Assembly (NCBI GenBank): GCA_001556995.1
Contig: LSKF01000025.1
Location: forward strand, 1 to 30,544
Reading direction: 5' to 3'
DNA from: Erythrobacteraceae bacterium CCH12-C2
GTDB lineage: Bacteria; Pseudomonadota; Alphaproteobacteria; Sphingomonadales; Sphingomonadaceae
DNA length: 30,544 bases
Part shown: positions 24,819-30,544 of the stretch, one piece after another
Numbering within the stretch: the stretch's first letter is position 1
Layout of the letters: each line of letters begins with the position of its first letter
Made by a program: the position numbers and the translations under genes
The notes under the pieces: generated by a model
Databases searched by the model: none
What the model was told of the DNA's origin: nothing
The model's input: the letters and a program-made list of their open reading frames with translations, nothing else

Positions 24819-25059
24819 TGTCTGCGGCGGCCCGGCGGTCGGCTATCAGTTCGTCGGACAAGCTGCGACCTGGCTCTACATAATTGCGCAACTTCTTCTG
24901 AACCCGGGTCACAGCATCGCGATAGGGCCGCACGTGAATTTCGCCATCGACCACTTCGAGCAAGACGGTATCGCCATCGGCCAGAGAAAGCGCACGCCGG
25001 ATTTCGACCGGCAATTGCAACCTTCCCCCAGAAACAAGTTTTCCGCGTTGCACGTTCAC
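24811..25059 (-). CDS. vapB: VapB-type AbrB/SpoVT antitoxin without active toxin
   Basis: The GTG at 25059 aligns with the ATG of the 12-kb paralogue (VNVQRGKLVSGGRLQLP versus MHVHKGRLVSGGRLQLP) and gives 82 residues. The AbrB domain (LADGDTVLLEVVDGEIHVRP) and C-terminal tail SLSDELIADRRAAA are intact. Its partner toxin is destroyed, so the protein may persist as a stand-alone repressor or as an antidote that could cross-neutralise a related toxin. The open frame to 25095 is not conserved. A block at 25165-25184 matches one upstream of the other vapB. Confidence 0.86.
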   Translation of the reverse strand: MNVQRGKLVSGGRLQLPVEIRRALSLADGDTVLLEVVDGEIHVRPYRDAVTRVQKKLRNYVEPGRSLSDELIADRRAAADNE

Positions 25060-25164
25060 AAGGCACCTTTCTGTACAGTCTGCTGACATATACACTCACT
25101 GGGCTTCTGTATGAAGCGTGGCCTCTATACATTGAGCGGGAGAAAGGCGCTTGCGAACGTACCG

Positions 25165-25184
25165 GATCGTTCACCGGACACTTT
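25165..25184. repeat. Upstream block shared by the two vapB loci (copy 2)
   Basis: This 20-base block differs from 12103-12122 by one base and lies about 105 bases upstream of the vapB GTG at 25059. Confidence 0.6.
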
Positions 25185-25291
25185 GCAGGCAGCGACAGTT
25201 AGCCCCCCTCCCCTCCAAAAATCCGGCTTGCCCACTCTCTCATTAAGGTGGTACGCTTTATTTTCTCACACAGGGGCCTTATCCGTTACAA

Positions 25292-25864
25292 ATGACTAAC
25301 ACGCTCATCGGATATGCCCGCTGCTCGACCGACAAGCAGGATCTCACCGCCCAGCGCCGGGCGCTCATCGAGCTCGGCGTGCCCGAGGACCGCATCTACA
25401 CCGACCATGGCCTGACCGGCCGCAACCGCGATCGTCCCGGCCTCGCCCAAGCACTGGCAGCAGTGCGTGCCGGCGAAACGCTGGTCGTGCCAAAGCTTGA
25501 TCGCCTCGCCCGGTCGGTGCCGGACGCTCGGGCGATTGCTGATGAGCTGGAAAAGCGCGGAGTGAGCCTGGCGCTGGGCAAGCAGGTCTACGATCCGACC
25601 GATCCATTGGGCCGGATGTTCTTCAACATCCTCGCCACCTTCGCCGAGTTCGAGAGCGACCTCATTCGGCTGCGGACCCGTGAGGGCATGAAGATCGCCC
25701 GGGACAAGGGTAAGCTCCGCGGCAAGCCGCCCAAGCTCTCGGACCTCCAGCAGCGCGAGCTGCTCAAGATGCACGCGACCGGCGAATATTCGATCAGCGA
25801 CCTGGGGAAGCTGTTCAAGGTCTCGCGGCCGACGGTGTATCGGACGATCCGGCGAGTTGAGTAA
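25292..25864 (+). CDS. Small serine recombinase (resolvase/invertase family)
   Basis: The 190-residue protein starts with the catalytic segment LIGYARCSTDKQDLTAQ, with the nucleophile Ser at residue 12. It also has LVVPKLDRLARSVPDA with conserved arginines, LGRMFFNILATFAEFESDLI as the dimer helix, and a C-terminal helix-turn-helix, YSISDLGKLFKVSRPTVYRT. This is the complete resolvase/DNA-invertase layout. Members resolve cointegrates or invert DNA at short paired sites; I could not define a res site in the 230 bases upstream. It lies between the second VapBC locus and the defence genes and probably marks an accessory-region boundary. Confidence 0.93.
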   Translation: MTNTLIGYARCSTDKQDLTAQRRALIELGVPEDRIYTDHGLTGRNRDRPGLAQALAAVRAGETLVVPKLDRLARSVPDARAIADELEKRGVSLALGKQVYDPTDPLGRMFFNILATFAEFESDLIRLRTREGMKIARDKGKLRGKPPKLSDLQQRELLKMHATGEYSISDLGKLFKVSRPTVYRTIRRVE

Positions 25865-26080
25865 CTCGCGATGCTGATAGCCACAGGACGATGTACTCAG
25901 AAGCATCAGCAAGGCTTGCGTCGTCTCACAACATAGCCTCATAAGATCAGCATGATCTACGGCTGAGCCAGAGCTATCGCGCGCTGCTCAGCAGCAACTG
26001 GTTGCTTGGGAGTTTGAGTGCGGGCAGAAGAACAGGCCAAGAACGGGATAAAGGCCCTTCTCCAAGATAGGGAGCAAAGA

Positions 26081-27247
26081 ATGCACGCGATTGAGCTGTT
26101 TGCCGGGGCGGGCGGCCTTGGTATGGGAATCAGCAAGGCAGGCTTCCGGCCTGCGCAAATTGTCGAATGGGACCGTTGGTGCTGCGACACCATTCGCGAG
26201 AACCGACGTACGCGCGCTAGTGGCATCGGCCATTGGCCGCTGCCCATCGAGGGCGACATTCGCGACATCGATTTCCGCTGTCATGAAGGCAAGATCGACT
26301 TGGTTAGCGGTGGCCCGCCTTGCCAGCCCTTTTCTCTTGGCGGGAAGCACCGCGCTCACGCCGACTCACGCGACATGTGGCCCGAGGCGGTGCGCGCCGT
26401 TCGCGAAACGCGTCCCCGCGCCTTCATCTTCGAAAATGTGAAGGGATTAACCCGCGCGACTTTTGCGACCTATCTCGCTCATATCGTTCATCAACTCACC
26501 TATCCCGAGCTAGCTCCGTTGCCGGGTGAGTATTGGGCCGATCACATGGCACGGCTCGAGCGCCATCACACCGCACAAGGGTCCAAAGGCGGCCTTCGCT
26601 ACAATGTGGTGTATCGCGTCCTCAATGCTGCCAACCATGGCGTCCCACAGCGGCGCGAGCGTGTCGTTTTCGTCGGCTTCCGCGCCGATCTTGGCATCGA
26701 GTGGTCCTTTCCCGAGCAAACCCACTCGCTTGACGCGCTGCTTTGGGATCAGGTCCGCAACGGCGACTATTGGGATCGTCACCGCGTGGCCAAGAGCGAC
26801 CAGACAATAGATTTGCGACTGCATGCTCGCGGCATGGCGCTTTTGGAGCGTCCAACCACCCTGCCTTGGCTAACCGTGCGCGACGCGATCGGCGACCTAC
26901 CCGATCCCGAACATGCGCCTGCGGCAGCGGCGCGCTGTTTCGATCATCGCTTCCAAGGCGGTGCACGGTCCTACGTTGGCCATACGGGGAGTCCGCTCGA
27001 CGAGCCAGCCAAGACCTTGAAGGCGGGCGTTCATGGCGTGCCCGGCGGCGAAAACATGTTGAGGCGGCCCGATGGCAGCGTACGCTATTTCAGCGTGCGC
27101 GAGAGCGCGCGGTTGCAGACCTTTCCCGACAGCTACCGCCTGCATGGATCATGGACGGAATCCATGCGACAGCTCGGTAATGCAGTCCCCGTACAATTGG
27201 CGACGGTGATCGGCAAGAACGTGGCGCGGCATCTGGCAGCCGTATGA
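26081..27247 (+). CDS. C5-cytosine DNA methyltransferase (type II)
   Basis: The ATG at 26081 has AGGGAGC upstream and begins MHAIELFAGAGGLGMGI, the AdoMet motif I; the open frame to 26018 would only add a non-conserved leader. Further motifs in order are SGGPPCQPFS (IV, catalytic Cys), IFENVKGL (VI), QRRERVVFVGFR (VIII), and RQLGNAVPVQLA (X). About 388 residues is normal for a single-specificity enzyme, and the target-recognition segment lies between VIII and X. The gene overlaps its restriction partner by 4 bases (ATGA). The partner's Eco29kI-like type suggests CCGCGG as recognition site, which is an inference. No controller (C) protein gene is seen upstream. Confidence 0.93.
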   Translation: MHAIELFAGAGGLGMGISKAGFRPAQIVEWDRWCCDTIRENRRTRASGIGHWPLPIEGDIRDIDFRCHEGKIDLVSGGPPCQPFSLGGKHRAHADSRDMWPEAVRAVRETRPRAFIFENVKGLTRATFATYLAHIVHQLTYPELAPLPGEYWADHMARLERHHTAQGSKGGLRYNVVYRVLNAANHGVPQRRERVVFVGFRADLGIEWSFPEQTHSLDALLWDQVRNGDYWDRHRVAKSDQTIDLRLHARGMALLERPTTLPWLTVRDAIGDLPDPEHAPAAAARCFDHRFQGGARSYVGHTGSPLDEPAKTLKAGVHGVPGGENMLRRPDGSVRYFSVRESARLQTFPDSYRLHGSWTESMRQLGNAVPVQLATVIGKNVARHLAAV

Positions 27248-28077
27248 GCCGCAACCCCTCTCCCGCCCCGCTTCCGATTGCCGAATTGCGCGCCACGCTC
27301 GACCAGCTCACGGCTCAAGCCGCAGCTACGCCGCTATCAGCGCCCAAGCGGCGCGCGCTCGAAAGTGAGATCCGCAAGGTCATTGACGAACTGGCCGCGC
27401 TACTTAACTCGCTCGACCCAATCCGTCAGCCGACCGCAGTTTTCGATCCCAGCAATCCTAAGGTTGTCGGTCGCTTCGTCTCGCTCGCACTCGTCGCTCA
27501 GCAACGACATCCCTTGGCGGAGATCCCACGCTTCTACGGCTCGGGCGTCTATGCCATTTATTACACTGGCGAATATCCCGCCTACGTGCCGATCGCCAAT
27601 ACCGAGACGCCGATTTATGTCGGCCAGGCCTCGCCGACGGTCAACAACGCTCGCACGCCCCTCGAACAAGGCCCAAAGCTGTGTGGGCGGCTCTCTGACC
27701 ACAAGAAGAACATCGCCAAGGCGACAACGACGCTCGACCTTGCCGACTTTGAGTTTCGCTCCCTGGTCGTGCAAAGCGGGTGGGAGACGGCAGCCGAAGA
27801 CTATCTTATTCATCTGTTCCGCCCAATCTGGAACAGCGAAACCAAGCTGCTCTATGGCCTTGGTAAGCATGGTGACGACGCCGATACACGTGGTAACAAG
27901 CGCTCGCCTTGGGATACACTTCACCCAGGCCGTGCTTGGGCAGCAAAATCAAAGGAAGACGCCAAATCCCCCGATGCGATCGCGGCCGAGTTGACCCGAC
28001 ACTTCGCCGAGCATCCGGTGTTCCCTGACCTGAAGCATGTGCTGGCGAGTTTTCTCGATGAATTGCGCCAGGTATGA
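27244..28077 (+). CDS. Eco29kI-like GIY-YIG restriction endonuclease
   Basis: The 277-residue protein has a helical N-terminal extension (about 1-75) and a GIY-YIG nuclease core. GVYAIYYTGEY (101-111) and PIYVGQA (123-129) form the two-strand motif. Arg149 and His153 lie in GRLSDH. Glu185 and Asn197 lie in WETAAEDYLIHLFRPIWN. The Arg-to-His (4) and Glu-to-Asn (12) spacings equal those I recall for the catalytic residues of Eco29kI (Arg104/His108, Glu142/Asn154). Eco29kI cuts CCGCGG. The gene is coupled to the methyltransferase by ATGA overlap. Length exceeds Eco29kI by about 60 residues. Specificity is inferred from family only. Confidence 0.87.
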   Translation: MSRNPSPAPLPIAELRATLDQLTAQAAATPLSAPKRRALESEIRKVIDELAALLNSLDPIRQPTAVFDPSNPKVVGRFVSLALVAQQRHPLAEIPRFYGSGVYAIYYTGEYPAYVPIANTETPIYVGQASPTVNNARTPLEQGPKLCGRLSDHKKNIAKATTTLDLADFEFRSLVVQSGWETAAEDYLIHLFRPIWNSETKLLYGLGKHGDDADTRGNKRSPWDTLHPGRAWAAKSKEDAKSPDAIAAELTRHFAEHPVFPDLKHVLASFLDELRQV

Positions 28078-28090
28078 GGAAACATGGGGC

Positions 28091-28609
28091 ATGACCGAAC
28101 CGAGCGAAACTCCGGCAATGGCCGCCATCCGCGCCGAACTACTTCGGATCGAGGAAGATTGCATCCATTCCGGCAAGGCCCAGTTTAACGCCGGGGACAG
28201 GTGGGCCCGCTACCATTTCTGGTTTGGCCTCCCGTCGGTCGTCCTGAGCGCCGCTGCGGGCACCGCCTTTTTCCAGGATTACCCGGACATCGCCGGTGTG
28301 CTTGCGAGCACCGTCGCGATCCTCACAGCCCTTTCGACGTTTCTCAAGCCGTCTGAGCGCGCATCGGAATTCAAGAGCAGCGGTGCGCAATATTTAACGC
28401 TCCGTAACGACGCGCGCGTTCTTCGCACGATCAAGATCATCGCCGCCTGCGACGAGGCATCGGCCATCGCAAACCTCGATGAGGTCACGAAACGTCGCAA
28501 CGAACTCAATCAAGCGAGCTCACAGGTGGCGCGGCGTGATTTCGTGAAGGCACGTAAAGGCATTGAGGAAGGCGAAGCCAAGCACGCGGTGGATGGAGGT
28601 AGCGCCTGA
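28091..28609 (+). CDS. SLATT-type two-helix membrane effector candidate
   Basis: From the ATG at 28091 (GAGGA about 10 bases upstream) the product is 172 residues; the open frame to 28037 overlaps the nuclease gene and is not needed. A charged N-terminal helix (1-41) is followed by two adjacent hydrophobic segments, about 42-61 (YHFWFGLPSVVLSAAAGTAF) and 66-86 (DIAGVLASTVAILTALSTFL), then a long amphipathic C-terminal region. This is the layout of SLATT domains, 2TM proteins predicted as pore-forming effectors next to SMODS nucleotidyltransferases. It starts 13 bases after the nuclease stop and its own stop overlaps the nucleotidyltransferase start by one base. A membrane-damaging role on nucleotide signalling is inferred. 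Confidence 0.8.
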   Translation: MTEPSETPAMAAIRAELLRIEEDCIHSGKAQFNAGDRWARYHFWFGLPSVVLSAAAGTAFFQDYPDIAGVLASTVAILTALSTFLKPSERASEFKSSGAQYLTLRNDARVLRTIKIIAACDEASAIANLDEVTKRRNELNQASSQVARRDFVKARKGIEEGEAKHAVDGGSA

Positions 28610-29379
28610 TGTCTGTATTAAATTATCTGCAAGGCCGGGCCAGTCAGGCCGTGCTTTCAGGCGATGAGCAATCGTCAATTAACACCTCAATCTCGACGCT
28701 GTCCACACGCCTGAACGCCTATTTCGGCGACAAACTGACCGAGCATTTTCGGTTCGGATCATCGACCCGCAGCACCATCCTTCCCAGATCAATGGATGAG
28801 CATTCCGACATCGATTACATGGTGGTTTTTGCCAAAGGCGGATACACCCCGCAGACCTATCTCGATCAGCTGCGCCGTTTCGTTGAAACCTATTACTCGT
28901 CGTCAGACATTAAGCAGTCCTCCCCAACAATTGTTCTCCAGCTCAACCATATCAAATTCGACCTCGTGCCCGCCTTGAAGGGCGTTTGGTCGGGCTACCA
29001 GATTCCGAATGTCAGCGGCGGGTGGCAGAACACCAATCCTAATGATTTCAACGCCACACTTACTGCTAAGAACCAAGCCGAGTTGAACCTTATCAAGCCC
29101 ACCATCAGGCTAGCTAAGTTCTGGAACGCGAAAAACGGCTATGTCTTTGACAGTTACTCTTTTGAAAAGTGGATCGTCGAGAAAAACTACTTTCTCGCCA
29201 TTAATCAGAAAGATTACCTTTTCGCGGTTTTCGATAAGCTGTCTGCTAACGAGTCTGCTCAGTGGCGCAACGATCGCATAAACAGGGCCAAGCAAATCGT
29301 CGCGAAAGTGCGCGACTACGAGCGCGACAACATGCCGATCACGGCCGAGTCCGAGGTGAAAAAGCTTATCCCGGGATAA
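28609..29379 (+). CDS. CD-NTase-type (SMODS) nucleotidyltransferase
   Basis: The 256-residue protein has the polymerase-beta-like core of CD-NTases: RFGSSTRSTILPRS with GSS at 50-52, then DEHSDIDYMVVF with metal-binding Asp67 and Asp69, and KFDLVPA with Asp118 as third acid. The rest, including NQAELNLIKPTIRLAKFWNA and FDSYSFEKWIVE, fits the helical C-terminal lobe (OAS-like). Such enzymes make cyclic or linear oligonucleotide messengers on phage sensing. All catalytic acids are present. It is the second gene of a pair with the SLATT-type protein and has no Cap2/Cap3, HORMA or TRIP13 gene beside it. The coding sequence is visibly more AT-rich than its neighbours, suggesting transfer. Confidence 0.9.
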   Translation: MSVLNYLQGRASQAVLSGDEQSSINTSISTLSTRLNAYFGDKLTEHFRFGSSTRSTILPRSMDEHSDIDYMVVFAKGGYTPQTYLDQLRRFVETYYSSSDIKQSSPTIVLQLNHIKFDLVPALKGVWSGYQIPNVSGGWQNTNPNDFNATLTAKNQAELNLIKPTIRLAKFWNAKNGYVFDSYSFEKWIVEKNYFLAINQKDYLFAVFDKLSANESAQWRNDRINRAKQIVAKVRDYERDNMPITAESEVKKLIPG

Positions 29380-29492
29380 GGAATAGCCGCGTTGGCGGTA
29401 GACTTCTTGGAGCTCACCAATTTCGCCATCCGTGCAACCCGCACTTCTATGGGTTGATGCCGTCCGCAGTTATCAGCCGCACCGGAAACGGT

Positions 29493-30485
29493 TCAAGGGA
29501 AAGCGCCAAAGCTCCGGCGACTTTGGTGCACCATTTCGCGTAATCGTTCGGGTTGAAGAACTTCGACTGCCGTGCCCCAAGCATAGAGGTGCCAGCTCAT
29601 TTCGAGTAGCCCGGACGCTTTGAACCGTACCAGCAGAGAGCCGTCCGGCTCATTCTCGACCGTTTGGGTCGGGTGAAAGATAAAGCGGCGGGCATGTGCC
29701 GCCGCCTCCGGCAAAAAGCGCCAGACGACATCGCCATACTCAGCTTCGTTCTCGAAGGAACCGAACCCCTTTTCGGCATGCCGGCGGATATCAAAATCCT
29801 GATCGAACTCGAAGGATTCCTCCAGCACCTCGGCAGCCTCGATTTCCTCAACGCGGAAGTGTTGTAGCGGCGCGGATGTCGGCTTCGCGGTGTCTCTCGC
29901 GACCAGGTAGCGGCGAACACCCAGCAAGAGACCGTGGGGCGCGACGATGCGCTCGACCGGCTTAGTCTGGCCACGCTTTCGATAGGGAAAGCGTAGCAGA
30001 AATGGCCCCTTCAGCGCTTCATAGATCGCCATATCGACGTCTCGGTTGGCGGCCGGTTTTGGCCCGGGACGAGCCGCGTGGCCCAGCGCCTCGAGCAGCG
30101 CTTCCTCGTCGACTGCAAGGCGCGTGCTCTTTTCCGGCGGGATAAGCGCCCTCACCTTCCGGTCGAGGTTTCTCACAAGTGCCGCTTCCTGCAGCATGCC
30201 AGCCTGTTCGAGTTGCACGATCCCGTTCGATAGTGCGGCCAGTTCTTCTGGCGAGGGTGACAGGAGCGCTGCGACGTGGCGCGCGGGCATACGCCACCGT
30301 TTTTTCCGATCATCCCCCTCAGAGGTTTCCGTCTGCGGGAATGCGGCCTCAAGCGCCTCGGTCATCCTTTGCGCGGTACGATAGACGCAGCCGAATTCTT
30401 CCATGATCTCGTCAAGCGACACGCCGCTGCGGCGCGTTGCCATCATCGCGAGCGTCAACAGGTCCTGGGCCTTGGCAAACGACAT
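29493..30485 (-). CDS. WYL-domain transcriptional regulator
   Basis: The 330-residue protein has an N-terminal winged helix (AQDLLTLAMMATRRSGVSLD, then FGCVYRTAQRMTEALEAAF), a linker, a WYL domain (PFLLRFPYRKRGQTKPVERI, then HGLLLGVRRYLVARD) and a C-terminal WCX-like part. Variants of WYL repressors (CapW, BrxR) control CBASS, BREX and other defence loci. Its start faces rightward towards the window edge, where a perfect inverted repeat (30496-30514) lies in the putative divergent promoter. It is convergent with the nucleotidyltransferase gene, so direct control of that gene is less likely than control of the genes to the right and of itself. Confidence 0.9.
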   Translation of the reverse strand: MSFAKAQDLLTLAMMATRRSGVSLDEIMEEFGCVYRTAQRMTEALEAAFPQTETSEGDDRKKRWRMPARHVAALLSPSPEELAALSNGIVQLEQAGMLQEAALVRNLDRKVRALIPPEKSTRLAVDEEALLEALGHAARPGPKPAANRDVDMAIYEALKGPFLLRFPYRKRGQTKPVERIVAPHGLLLGVRRYLVARDTAKPTSAPLQHFRVEEIEAAEVLEESFEFDQDFDIRRHAEKGFGSFENEAEYGDVVWRFLPEAAAHARRFIFHPTQTVENEPDGSLLVRFKASGLLEMSWHLYAWGTAVEVLQPERLREMVHQSRRSFGAFP

Positions 30486-30495
30486 TCGAAATCTC

Positions 30496-30514
30496 CATGA
30501 CAGGTTTTGTCATG
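30496..30514. promoter_or_regulatory. Putative WYL-regulator operator (7-5-7 inverted repeat)
   Basis: CATGACA and TGTCATG are exact inverted repeats around GGTTT, 10 bases upstream of the WYL gene start. An AAGGAG sequence at the right edge (about 30537-30542) suggests that a rightward gene begins just beyond. Repressor binding here could regulate both directions. Confidence 0.75.
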
Positions 30515-30544
30515 CTGAACGGGCATAGCTTATGGTAAGGAGCT

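Noticed and set aside
25865..26080. Controller (C) protein gene ahead of the restriction-modification genes
   Set aside because: No HTH-coding frame with a ribosome-binding site is present in these 216 bases; the in-frame extension of the methyltransferase (26018-26080) lacks conserved sequence.
29506..29526. CCAAAG/CTTTGG hairpin between the convergent nucleotidyltransferase and WYL genes as a terminator
   Set aside because: It lies inside the WYL coding end, has a six-base stem and no T-run.
1..30544. CRISPR array, tRNA or rRNA genes
   Set aside because: No regularly spaced repeats and no cloverleaf or rRNA-like sequence were seen on reading both strands; this was by eye, without a covariance search.

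Overview
The window is GC-rich DNA whose coding style (dense ATGA overlaps, alpha-proteobacterial IS families, RND and lipoprotein gene types) fits an alphaproteobacterium, most likely a sphingomonad. This is judged by family resemblance only; no rRNA or marker gene is present. About a third of the window is mobile DNA or its remains, and several decayed genes can be traced to single-base lesions.

Left part (1-6715): after remnants of an IS5-type transposase and a possible tyrosine recombinase comes an orderly efflux locus. A MarR repressor gene (667-1140, minus) faces a tightly packed operon of alpha/beta hydrolase, hotdog thioesterase, RND periplasmic adaptor and RND pump (1215-6715, plus). 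A perfect 9-2-9 palindrome lies in the divergent promoter and is a likely MarR operator.

Mobile zone 1 (6716-13793): a broken IS110-type transposase; a complete IS66 element (8230-10690) with tnpABC, matching terminal repeats and an 8-bp target duplication; a decayed AbrB/PIN toxin-antitoxin remnant; an intact VapBC pair (11387-12017); and an IS1182-type element (12223-13793) whose transposase carries a one-base frameshift.

Central block (13882-21965): six minus-strand genes for exported proteins, lipoproteins and one membrane protein form an apparent operon. It is divergent from a 908-residue protein that joins a winged-helix DNA-binding domain, a Ser/Thr kinase domain, one membrane helix and a long TPR-like region. 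The arrangement suggests a membrane-bound kinase/transcription factor controlling or sensing an envelope lipoprotein system of unknown function.

Mobile zone 2 (22287-25864): an IS1182-type element (22292-24412, 5-bp flanking repeat) has an IS200/IS605-type element nested in its leader. The IS200 tnpA start is locked in a 29-bp perfect stem. Beyond lies a second VapBC locus whose toxin is dead while its antitoxin is intact, then a small serine recombinase.

Defence block (26081-30514): a C5 cytosine methyltransferase overlaps an Eco29kI-like GIY-YIG restriction endonuclease gene. These are followed after 13 bases by a two-helix SLATT-type membrane protein gene, which overlaps a CD-NTase-type nucleotidyltransferase gene. 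The four genes look like one transcription unit joining a type II restriction-modification system to a minimal CBASS-like signalling pair. A WYL-domain regulator follows on the opposite strand with a perfect inverted repeat just upstream, so the defence island probably continues past the right edge.
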